Below, piece by piece: positions 55,008 to 62,999 of a DNA stretch of 64,000 bases (its first letter is position 1; each line of letters begins with the position of its first letter). The notes beneath the pieces were generated by a model, which was not told the origin of the DNA, made no database searches, and worked only from the letters and a program-made list of their open reading frames with translations. This DNA comes from Streptomyces sp. H27-H5. Lineage in GTDB: Bacteria; Actinomycetota; Actinomycetes; Streptomycetales; Streptomycetaceae. The translations under genes and the position numbers were made by a program. The DNA lies in assembly GCF_026627505.1 (NCBI RefSeq), contig NZ_JAPNLK010000011.1, positions 62,001-126,000 on the forward strand, given 5' to 3'.

Positions 55008-55860
55008 GACGTCATCTCATTTGGGCGTTTGGGTAGGCTGTCGTTCATGGTGGGGATCGTTGAGCGGCTGGTGCCGGATGAGTTGTGGGCCATGTTCCAG
55101 CGGGTGGTGCCCGAGGCGCCGTCGCGGCCTCAGGGTGGTGGCCGGCGTCGGCACGGTGACCGGGAAGTGCTGGCGGCGATCGTGTTCGTCGCGACCTCGG
55201 GTTGCACCTGGCAGCAGCTGCCTTCGGCGTCGTTCGGGCCCTCCGGCGCGACCGCCCATCGGCGCTTTTCCGAGTGGTCGAAGGCCAGGGTGTGGGCCAA
55301 GCTCCACCGCCTGGTCCTCGACGAGCTCGGCGCCCGCGGCGAGCTGGACTGGTCGCGCTGTGCGATCGACTCGGTGAACATGCGGGCCTTGAAAAGGGGG
55401 ACCTGACAGGTCCGAATCCTGTTGATCGAGGCAAGTTCGGATCGAAGATCCATTTGATCACCGAGCGGACCGGTCTGCCCCTTTCCGTCGGTATCTCCGG
55501 CGCGAACACGACAGCCTCGGTCTTGAACCTCTTGTGCGGGGTATCCCGCCGATCCGGTCCCGGCGAGGGCCCCGTCGCCGCCGCCCCGGCAAGCTCCACG
55601 CCGACAAGGCCTACGACTACGCCCACCTGCGCCGATGGTTACGCGGGCGCGGCATCACCCACCGCATCGCCCGCCGCGGCATCGAATCCTCCCAACGCCT
55701 GGGCCGACACCGCTGGACCATCGAGCGCACCATGGCCTGGCTCGCCGGCTGCCGCCGTCTCCACCGCCGCTACGAACGCAAGGCCGAGCACTTCCTCGCC
55801 TTCACCAGCATCGCCTGCACCCTCATCTGCTACCGCAGACTGGCCAAATGAGATGACGTC
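55008..55860 (+). mobile_element. IS5-family insertion sequence, copy 2 (853 bp)
   Basis: Inverted repeats begin GACGTCATCTCATTTGG on the left and end in the exact complement on the right. TAA lies on both sides (55005-55007 and 55861-55863). It directly abuts copy 1, sharing one TAA. Confidence 0.88.
55047..55851 (+). pseudogene. Transposase of IS copy 2, two frame changes
   Basis: Reading starts at ATG 55047 (LVPDELWAMFQRVVPE). Near 55,395 the sequence TTGAAAAGGGGGACC allows a -1 shift into the frame continuing GPNPVDRGKFGSKIHLITER, which many IS elements use normally. A second change near 55,530 is needed to reach GIPPIRSRRGPRRRRPGKLH and the terminal RWTIERTMAWLAG. The second is a real lesion (a short deletion by comparison with the expected sequence), so the element is probably inactive. 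Confidence 0.75.
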
Positions 55861-56302
55861 TAAGGGTCCCAGGGCCAGGCTCCGTCGCAGGTCGGCGGCG
55901 CCTGGAGGGCCACGGTCGGCCCGGACCGCTCGTACTTCATGGCGATGATGCAGCGCAGCGGCCCGGAGGCGGCCGGATTGAACCTGCCCGCGTACTTCCC
56001 GGAGCAGCATCTCGCGCTCTCCGGCGGTCGGATCACCATCGGTCGCCGGCGCGCCTCCTCGGGCGAGTCCCCGGACATCGACCTGTCGGTGCCCCCGGAG
56101 GACCCGGGCGTTTCCCACCAGCACGCGGTGTTCGTCCAGCAGCCCGACGAGAGCTGGGCGGTGGTGGACCAGAACTCCACCAACGGCGCGACCATCAACG
56201 GCGGGTAGGAACCGATCCAGCCGTACGTCCCGATTCCCCTCGGCGACGGCGACCAGGTCCACGTCGGCGCCTGGACCACGATCACCGTCCGTCGGGGTTG
56301 GG
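55861..56302 (+). pseudogene. 3' part of the disrupted FHA-domain gene
   Basis: After the IS pair the reading frame resumes with an FHA domain: GRITIGRRRASSGESPDIDL, PGVSHQHAVFV and DQNSTNG are the phosphothreonine-binding signature. An in-frame TAG at 56206-56208 interrupts it, with VPIPLGDGDQVHVGAWTTIT still readable after. The gene was non-functional: IS insertion, an upstream frameshift and this stop all block it. Confidence 0.75.
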
Positions 56303-56344
56303 TCGGGGGCGGTCCAAGGGGCAGGTCGGAGTGGAAGGGAACGG

Positions 56345-56995
56345 ATGTTCAAGGCGCTGACTGACCAGTGGACGGCGAATCAGGAGCAGAAACGGGAGAT
56401 CGCTGCCGAGAAGTGGGAGCAAGGGAAGCGCCGGCGGGAGTAAGACCGCCAGGAGAGGTGGAGGTAGGAAGCGGCTGAGAATCGGCTTCTGTCGCGGAAG
56501 CAAGAGGAGCAGAGGGCTGAAGCGGAGCGTCGCAAGGAGACGGACGCGATCCTGACGCGCCGGCATCTGGACGTCATGAAGAGGGCCGCCGCGGTGACCT
56601 ACGTGCCGCTGGTCTGCCACGAGGACACCTGGACGTTCCTTGCTCACAAGTCCTTTGGGAACTGGGCACCGGCGTGGATCACCAGCACGGTGCAGGAGCG
56701 TGCCGGACGTGGCGGGCCGGGACCGAAGGACAGGCCCTTCAACAAAGATCCCAAGCTGTCCGTAGGCCGCATCACGAAGTTCGACAACGGTCTCCAGCGG
56801 ATCGAGGTGTCCGGTGACAATCTGGTGAGGATTCTGGACAAGCTCTGGGACAGCTCATTCGGGTCTCACCTGTTCGTCGCCATGACGGACACCTCTCGCA
56901 GCCTGCCCTGGCCGGTGTGCGTCGATCAGGGGCTGTCGTGGAACCCCTTGCCGAGAAGGTCGCCTGCCCTGCGTTCAAGAAGGACCGGGAGGTAG
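56345..56995 (+). pseudogene. Decayed coiled-coil protein gene
   Basis: From ATG 56345 the frame codes a Lys/Glu/Gln/Arg-rich helical protein, broken by TAA at 56441 and TAG at 56465, then continuing openly to 56995 with TYVPLVCHEDTWTFLAHKSF. The downstream end overlaps another gene. Because both stops lie in otherwise coding-like sequence, this is a recently decayed gene. Family unknown. Confidence 0.55.
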
Positions 56996-57135
56996 GCGCG
57001 CACCCGCGCGTACCGGAGCTCGTCGTATGCCGTCTCCACGGCGCTGTGAACAGCTCCGGCGTCGAGGCGGGGGTGAGCCTTCAGCAAGCGCTCGGCGACG
57101 TGGTGGACCATGTGGGCGTCGTCGGTTTCCATCAT
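56926..57135 (-). CDS. Three-helix bundle domain protein
   Basis: A 69-residue helical protein. The pattern HHVAERLLKAHPRLDAGAVH and DELRYARVRAYLPVLLERRA, with a conserved YLPVLVER-type segment, matches a small dimerising three-helix domain common in actinomycetes, associated with redox or stress functions. AAGGGGCGG precedes the ATG. Function unproven. Confidence 0.7.
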   Translation of the reverse strand: MMETDDAHMVHHVAERLLKAHPRLDAGAVHSAVETAYDELRYARVRAYLPVLLERRAGDLLGKGFHDSP

Positions 57136-57289
57136 CCGCCCCTTCTATCCCGGATTCCGCCCGCTCATGGCCGCCTGATCACGCACGGCTTGGACCGGGT
57201 CATACATGGCCGGTTGGCGGTCGTCCTGGACACGAGAGGGGGTCGCAGCGGGGGAAGGCCGGCCGGCCGAGAGGCGGCCGGCGGCGTAG

Positions 57290-57735
57290 ACGTGGGGTTC
57301 GGGCCAGCCTGGGCCGCCGTCAACGTCGGACCACGCATGGTCCAGGGAGTCACCCTGACCAACCCCGACAACCAGGTGTCCACGACCACCGCGCCGGTCG
57401 ACCTCCAGATCCAGGCCGTCACCAGTCACCCCGGGGCAACACTCACCTACCAGGCCACGGCCCTGCCCGCCGGCCTGACCCTCGACCCCTGGCTACGCGT
57501 CGTCACCAACGAGGAGAGCGGGACCATCCCGTACGACACGCTGAACGTCCAGGTCAACGGCGTCCCTCTGGCGGCGTACTCGAACCTGAACGCGAGCGCC
57601 GACTACGTGCAGGGGACGATCGACCTCGGTTCCGTCGCCGGCCGGTACGTCACCCTGAAGTTCAGCGCCACGGAGGATCTGGCCGTGCCGACCTGCTTCC
57701 TGCTCGACGACACCGCACTCACCATGCACCCCTGA
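57290..57735 (+). pseudogene. Fragment of a secreted Ig/jelly-roll-domain protein
   Basis: It contains the start of an Ig-like repeat (LTYQATALPAGLTLDPW) and a C-terminal beta-sandwich domain (YSNLNASADYVQGTIDLGSV, VTLKFSATEDLAV) as found after the catalytic part of secreted peptidases. No start or signal peptide precedes it, and an internal junction after PAGLT suggests a deletion. It is a remnant. Confidence 0.55.
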
Positions 57736-57941
57736 ACCTCCGCTCCCGCTGACGTTCGTCTCTCCCTCCGCCGTGTCGTGCTCGCCCGGCAGTGCCCCGA
57801 GGCGATTCCCGGACGGGTGAACTCGTGCGGTTGGCCGCTCCCGGATTCCGGTACGGCCGTTGAGCCGGGCGGATAGCCGGATGATCCCTCTTCCGGTCGT
57901 CCCCCGCCCCTTCCCGCGCACGTGCTTGAGGAGACATTCCC

Positions 57942-59402
57942 TTGGCTACCGCTGATCTTCCCGGTCCCGATTCGCTGCTGCGCCGCACGCTGGGGGAGTG
58001 GCGGATCGGGTTGGTGGCATGGCGGCTGTTGGTTCTGCAGACCGCGGATCCGGCGGTCGCCGCCGGCATGGCCGGCTTCTCCACCTACCGCGCGCACCCG
58101 TGGCGGCGCATCGAGCACACGATGGACAGCGGGAAGCGGCTGTTCTTCTCCGACCGTGAAGGGCTGCGCCGCGAGGTCGCCCGACTGGAGCGCACGCACC
58201 GCCGGCTGGCAGGTACCGACGAGCAGGGCAGGCCGTTCACGGCGTCGGACCCGGCGGTGCGGGTGTGGGTGCTGGTCACCCTGTACGAGTGCATGACGGC
58301 GATGCGGGAACTGTCCGGACGCCCGCTGACGCCGCCTGAACTGGATCAGATGTACGGAGAATTCCGTTCGGTGTGCAGCGAGTTCGGCCTGGAGGACGAC
58401 CTGTTCCCGGCCACGGCCGCCGACGTGCCCGCGTACATGGACCGCACGATCCGCGAGCGCCTCGAGTACAGCGAACCCGTGCACTACCTGCTCTTCGACA
58501 TGCTCCGTGAAGCCCCCGCACCCCGCCGCCTCGGGCGTCTGAAGCCGGCTTGGCCGATCGTGCGCACGGTGGCCGCCCACACGATCGGTGCCCTGACCGT
58601 CGCGGACCTGCCAGAAGCCTTCCGCGCGCGCTTCGACCTGCCCCGCACCCGCCGCGCGGCCCTGCTGTCCTTCATCCTGCACCGCGGTATGCGCGTGCTG
58701 ATGGACGTGCTGCCCGAGCACCGTCGCTACCGCAGCCCACTGGACGGCATCCCCTCGACCCCGCAGCCTCCCACGGCCTCCGGCGACCATCCTTCCGCGC
58801 CGCCGGAGGCAAGCCCCGTCCGGCTACCCGCACCCCGCCGCCGCAAGGGTGCCGATTCCCGCCCGGCGCGCCTGCGGACGTTCTTCCGCCAGGTCCTGGA
58901 CCAGACGGGCGACGGCCGCATCACCTCGGCCGATCTGCAGGCCATGGCGCACAACGTCTGCTGGCCGCTCGAACTCGCCCCGGAACGCGAAGCCCCCGTC
59001 TACGCCGCCTTCGAGACCTGGTGGCAGCAGCTGCGGTCCGGCATGGACGCCGATGGGGATGGAGATGGGGACGGACAGGTGACCTGCGAGGAGTTCGTCA
59101 CCGCCATGCTCACCGGGATCGATACCCAACCGTCCTACCTTGAGCAGGGACTGCACGTCGCGGTGCGTGCGGTCTTCCACGCGGTGGACATCGACGGCAG
59201 CGGACACCTGTGCGCCGACGAGTACCGCACGATCTTCGGCGGCTCCCGGGTCCACCCCGCCGAACTCAATCACGGCTTCCGGCAGCTCGACCACGACGGA
59301 GACGGCCGCATCACCGAAGACGAATTCGTCCAGGCCTTCACCGACTACTTCACCGCCCGCTCCGACAACACGGCCGGCAGCCAACTCCTCGGACGCCCCT
59401 AG
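57942..59402 (+). CDS. MpaB-like oxygenase domain fused to EF-hand protein
   Basis: A 486-residue protein with two parts. Residues about 1-240 belong to the DUF2236/MpaB (latex-clearing-type heme oxygenase) family: LLRRTLGEWRIGLVAWRLLV, then the SDPAVRVWVLVTLYE and SGRPLTPPELDQMY segments. Residues about 300-486 are a calmodulin-like unit with loops DQTGDGRITSAD (320), a loop with inserted residues DADGDGDGDGQVT (369), DIDGSGHLCADE (416) and DHDGDGRITEDE (450). GAGGAG precedes the TTG start. A calcium-sensing oxygenase would be unusual. Confidence 0.8.
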   Translation: MATADLPGPDSLLRRTLGEWRIGLVAWRLLVLQTADPAVAAGMAGFSTYRAHPWRRIEHTMDSGKRLFFSDREGLRREVARLERTHRRLAGTDEQGRPFTASDPAVRVWVLVTLYECMTAMRELSGRPLTPPELDQMYGEFRSVCSEFGLEDDLFPATAADVPAYMDRTIRERLEYSEPVHYLLFDMLREAPAPRRLGRLKPAWPIVRTVAAHTIGALTVADLPEAFRARFDLPRTRRAALLSFILHRGMRVLMDVLPEHRRYRSPLDGIPSTPQPPTASGDHPSAPPEASPVRLPAPRRRKGADSRPARLRTFFRQVLDQTGDGRITSADLQAMAHNVCWPLELAPEREAPVYAAFETWWQQLRSGMDADGDGDGDGQVTCEEFVTAMLTGIDTQPSYLEQGLHVAVRAVFHAVDIDGSGHLCADEYRTIFGGSRVHPAELNHGFRQLDHDGDGRITEDEFVQAFTDYFTARSDNTAGSQLLGRP

Positions 59403-59540
59403 GCCGTCTCTTTCGGATCTTGCCGGGGCGGCGGTGTCCGGTGGGCCAGTCCAAGACTCGTCGGTGACGTACGTCGGCGAGCGCCTCGGCACCCCCGATA
59501 ACCCCATTCCTTGATCAAGAATTCCATTCGAACGCGGGTG

Positions 59541-59569
59541 TTGTGACGGGCGTCTCTGTTCGATACGAT
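59541..59569 (+). promoter_or_regulatory. Probable promoter of the RiPP-like operon
   Basis: TTGTGA (59541-59546) and TACGAT (59564-59569) are 17 bases apart, a housekeeping-type arrangement, upstream of the small ORF and the transporter gene. Confidence 0.55.
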
Positions 59570-59614
59570 CGCTTCCCTCGACGGCCGTAAGTCCGCCTTA
59601 TTACAGGGGGCATT

Positions 59615-59659
59615 GTGGGTGCGTTCGCGTCAGCAATACCCTCCGAGCAGGATTCTTGA
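59615..59659 (+). CDS. Possible 14-residue coupling peptide
   Basis: GTG 59615 with AGGGGG a few bases upstream opens a 14-codon ORF (VGAFASAIPSEQDS) whose TGA stop (59657-59659) overlaps the TTG start of the transporter. Its job may simply be to deliver ribosomes to that start. It is not a plausible modified product. Confidence 0.35.
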   Translation: MGAFASAIPSEQDS

Positions 59660-60915
59660 GGGACGAGGCCGAGGAGGATTTACGACCTTCCGGCCCTGAC
59701 TTATCCGAAGACCCGCCCTTATCCCCGTTCCGTAGACGGGATTTCCTGCTCTTTTGGACGGCGGGTGCCATAGACGGTCTCGGCACCTGCGCGTCCTCCC
59801 TCTTCCTTCCGCTGATTCTGCTGGGCGCCGGATACTCGGCGGGCCTCGCCGGCCTCGTCGCGACGGTGGCACTGGTCAGCGGACTGGTGGTGTCGCCGGT
59901 CGCGGGCGTGTTCGCCGACCGATGGCAGCGCAAGCCCATGATGTGCGCGGCGGCCCTGGTCGCGGCGGGCGCCATGGGATCGGTGTTCGTGACGGTGGCC
60001 CTCGGCCACGTCGTCCTGGCCCACGTCCTCATCGCGGCCGTGATCGAGCAGGCGGCCAGCGCCACGTACGGGGCCGCGGCCTCCGGGACGATCCGCCGGC
60101 TGGTGCCACCCCAGGAGTACGCCCGGGCGATCGGACACCTACAGGCCCGGGACCAGGCGGTGCAGATCGTCGGCCCGACCCTCGGCGGCGTGCTGTACCA
60201 ACTGGCCCGGTGGGTTCCGCTGCTCGCGGACGCGGCGTCCTTCCTGCTGGTCGCGGCGTTGAGCAAGGCGATCCGCACCGACCTCACGCCCGAACGGGAC
60301 GGGCCGGCCGCGTCGTTCACCCGTGACCTCGCCGAAGGACTGCGCTTCGTGCGCGCCGAACCCTTCCTGCGCTTCGTCGTGGTGTGGACCGCCGGGATCA
60401 ACGCGCTGCTCGGCGCGCTGTACTTCCACGCGGTGTTCGCCTCTCACGCCCAGGGCGCCGGCCCCTCCGCGATCGGGCTCATCCTCACCCTGGCGGGCGT
60501 CGGCGGACTGCTGGGCGCACTCGCCGCGCCGTGGCTGGTGCGGCGGGTCCCGGCCGCGCGGATCGTGACGGGCGCCTCGTGGGCCATGGTGCCCACGGCG
60601 GCGGGGCTCGCGTTCGCGTCCCGGACCTGGGCCTACGGGCTGCTGTTGAGCGGGGTGTCGCTGATCGTGCCGTCCGTGGTGGTCGTACTGCAGACGCGGG
60701 CGGTGCTGGTCACCCCCGACCGGCTGCTGGCCCGTATGGGGACGGTGCTGGGCACCGCCGGCCAAGGAGTCGCGGTGCTCGCGCCACTGGCGGCAGGGGT
60801 CCTGGTGACGGCGTACGGGGGCCGTGCGGTGGCGCTGGGCTGCGCGGGCGCGTTCGCCGGTCTGGCGCTGTACGCGACCGCCAGGGCCGGGCTCATGGTC
60901 CGGGAGGTGCCGTGA
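59656..60915 (+). CDS. MFS exporter of the RiPP-like operon
   Basis: A 419-residue transporter with about 12 membrane segments; motif A appears as GVFADRWQRKP, and the second half starts near residue 220. Related proteins (EntS-like) export peptides or siderophores. Translation from TTG 59656 is coupled to the small ORF. Its last codon overlaps the S9 peptidase start, so the product probably serves the same pathway, exporting the mature peptide or providing self-resistance. Confidence 0.83.
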   Translation: MRDEAEEDLRPSGPDLSEDPPLSPFRRRDFLLFWTAGAIDGLGTCASSLFLPLILLGAGYSAGLAGLVATVALVSGLVVSPVAGVFADRWQRKPMMCAAALVAAGAMGSVFVTVALGHVVLAHVLIAAVIEQAASATYGAAASGTIRRLVPPQEYARAIGHLQARDQAVQIVGPTLGGVLYQLARWVPLLADAASFLLVAALSKAIRTDLTPERDGPAASFTRDLAEGLRFVRAEPFLRFVVVWTAGINALLGALYFHAVFASHAQGAGPSAIGLILTLAGVGGLLGALAAPWLVRRVPAARIVTGASWAMVPTAAGLAFASRTWAYGLLLSGVSLIVPSVVVVLQTRAVLVTPDRLLARMGTVLGTAGQGVAVLAPLAAGVLVTAYGGRAVALGCAGAFAGLALYATARAGLMVREVP

Positions 60916-62747
60916 CGGCGGCCCCGTCCAAGGCGACCACGCGCACCTACGGCGTCTACCGTCCCGTGCTGCCGGTGACCAGCCCCGGGAACCCGCACCG
61001 GATGGTGTACACCGGGGACGCCGACGGCCGGTGCGAGATCTTCGCCTGGGACCGCTCCAGCGGCGTGGAAAGGCAGTTGACGGACCGTCCGCACGGCACA
61101 CTGCTGTGCGCCATCGACGACGACGAGGCCGTGTGGTGGTTCGACGAGGACCTCGGCGGCAGCGGAGCGTGGCGCACCCGACACTTCGACGGGGGCCCGG
61201 ACCGTCCGGCGCTGGACGGGGTGCCGTACGGGCGGCCTGCGGGCTTGGCGCTGGCGGCCGGGGGCACGGTGGCCGTCGGCATCCGGACTCCCGAAGGACT
61301 CGGCGTCCACATGGGGCGGCGCGGCGGCACCGGCACGTGCGTCCTGCACACGACGGGTTCCGGAACGCTGTGCGACCTGGCGCCGGGCGGTGGACTGCTG
61401 GCGGTGTCCGGACCTGCGCACTCCGCCCACGCCGTGACGCTGCTGACCCCGGACGGGACGACCGTCGCGGTGCTGTCCGGGATCAGGGAACGCACCTGGG
61501 CGCTCGGCTTCGCGCCGACACCCGCTCCGACGCCGTCCCGCGGACCCGAACCGACGCCCGGCCGCACCCTGCTCCTGGTCATGCGCGAGCGGGCCGGCCG
61601 CTACCACCTCGGTACCTGGGCCCCCGGGCGCGGACTGGAGCTTCTGCCCTGGTGCTCGTTCGACACGGAGACGACCGCCCGCTGGTACCCGGGCGAGGGT
61701 GGCACCCGGGTCCTGGTCCGGCAGGACCGGCACGGCCGCAGCCGGCTGTTCACCGCCGACCTGGACCGCCGCGAGCTGACCCCGGTGCCCACCCCGGAGG
61801 GCAGCATCCTGGACGCGTCACCGGCCGCCGACGGTGACGTGCACTTCATCTGGACCGACGCGGTGAACGTACCGCGCGCGCTGTCCCTGTCGGGTGCGCC
61901 GCTGCCCGGGCAGAGCCAATGGCGCCTTCCCCGCTTCGGTCACCGCCAGGACCTGTGGACGCCCGGCCCCGAAGGCCCCGTACACACCTTCGTCACCACA
62001 CCCGCCGACCGTCCCGCGCCGCACCCGCTGGTCTTCCTCGTCCACGGCGGCCCCGCCGACCACGACCGCGACGCCTACGACCCCATGGTGCAGACCCTCG
62101 TCGGCTCGGGCTACGCCGTGGCACGCGTCAACTACCGGGGCTCGACCGGCTACGGGCCGCGCTGGCGCTCCGCCTACTCCGAGGGCGTCGGCCACACCCA
62201 GGTCGCCGATCTGGTGCGGGCCCGCGCCGAGCTGCTGGAGCGGGGCATCGGTCGCGAGGGCGCCGTCGGCCTGTGCGGCACGTCGTGGGGCGGCTACCTC
62301 ACGCTCCTGGCCATGGGAACCCGTCCGGACCTGTGGAACGTCGGGGTGGCCGTCAAACCGCTCGCCGACTGCGTGACGGCCTTCCGGCACTCCACGCCCG
62401 CCCTCCAGGCGCTGGACACCGCGCTGTTCGGCGGCACTCCGGACCAGGTGCCCGACGCCTACGCCCACGCCTCCCCGTCCTCGTACGCGGCCGCGATCCG
62501 TTCCCCGCTGCTGATCGTCGCCGCGCGGCGGGACGCCAAGTGCCCGCCGGAACAGGTCGAGGCGTACCTGGCCGTGCTGCGCGCGGGTGGTGTGGCCCAC
62601 GAGCTGATGTGGCTGGACTCGGGCCACGACGGCTACGACGGGGCCGACCACCTGGCCGTGATCCGGCGATCCCTCAGATTTCTCGGCCGCGGGCTGCCTT
62701 CGGCGCCCGTACCGGCCGAGCCGTCCCCGCACCCGGAGAGGGGGTGA
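60912..62747 (+). CDS. S9-family serine peptidase
   Basis: A 611-residue prolyl-oligopeptidase-family enzyme. A beta-propeller-like N-terminal domain (to about 350) precedes an alpha/beta-hydrolase domain with the catalytic triad Ser458 (CGTSWGG), Asp541 (RRDAKCPPEQ) and His572 (SGHDGYD). The GTG start overlaps the transporter stop by four bases. In RiPP loci such peptidases often remove the leader or follower from a modified precursor; this one is next to a candidate precursor. Confidence 0.88.
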   Translation: MTAAPSKATTRTYGVYRPVLPVTSPGNPHRMVYTGDADGRCEIFAWDRSSGVERQLTDRPHGTLLCAIDDDEAVWWFDEDLGGSGAWRTRHFDGGPDRPALDGVPYGRPAGLALAAGGTVAVGIRTPEGLGVHMGRRGGTGTCVLHTTGSGTLCDLAPGGGLLAVSGPAHSAHAVTLLTPDGTTVAVLSGIRERTWALGFAPTPAPTPSRGPEPTPGRTLLLVMRERAGRYHLGTWAPGRGLELLPWCSFDTETTARWYPGEGGTRVLVRQDRHGRSRLFTADLDRRELTPVPTPEGSILDASPAADGDVHFIWTDAVNVPRALSLSGAPLPGQSQWRLPRFGHRQDLWTPGPEGPVHTFVTTPADRPAPHPLVFLVHGGPADHDRDAYDPMVQTLVGSGYAVARVNYRGSTGYGPRWRSAYSEGVGHTQVADLVRARAELLERGIGREGAVGLCGTSWGGYLTLLAMGTRPDLWNVGVAVKPLADCVTAFRHSTPALQALDTALFGGTPDQVPDAYAHASPSSYAAAIRSPLLIVAARRDAKCPPEQVEAYLAVLRAGGVAHELMWLDSGHDGYDGADHLAVIRRSLRFLGRGLPSAPVPAEPSPHPERG

Positions 62748-62752
62748 ACATC

Positions 62753-62872
62753 ATGCAGAAGGACATCATCCACGGCGACCCGCTCGAGGGCGACGAGGAG
62801 AGCCGCAAGCCGGGCGTCGGCGTCGTCGTCTACCTCCGCTCCGCGGAAGAGATGGACGACGAGGACCAGTAG
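62753..62872 (+). CDS. Candidate RiPP precursor peptide
   Basis: A 39-residue peptide. The N-terminal half is acidic (HGDPLEGDEESRKP), the centre is GVGVVVYLRS and the end is very acidic (AEEMDDEDQ). GGAGAGGGG precedes ATG 62753; GTG 62744, overlapping the peptidase stop, is an alternative start. It has no Cys. The size, acidity and position before a radical SAM gene suggest a substrate, with the Gly-Val-rich centre as the likely core (inference). Confidence 0.65.
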   Translation: MQKDIIHGDPLEGDEESRKPGVGVVVYLRSAEEMDDEDQ

Positions 62873-62878
62873 CACCAA

Positions 62879-62913
62879 GGGGCCGGCCCCGCACCCGTTG
62901 CGCGACCGGCCCC
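62879..62913 (+). terminator. Hairpin between precursor and radical SAM gene
   Basis: Arms GGGGCCGG and CCGGCCCC with a 19-base loop, seven bases after the peptide stop. A partial terminator here would favour precursor over enzyme synthesis. Confidence 0.5.
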
Positions 62914-62999
62914 GACCGGCCCGAACCCCGGCGGATCCGACCGGACCCGGCCTCACAGCTGACGACCACGTGCACCGATCCCATGAGAAGAGGCCAGCC

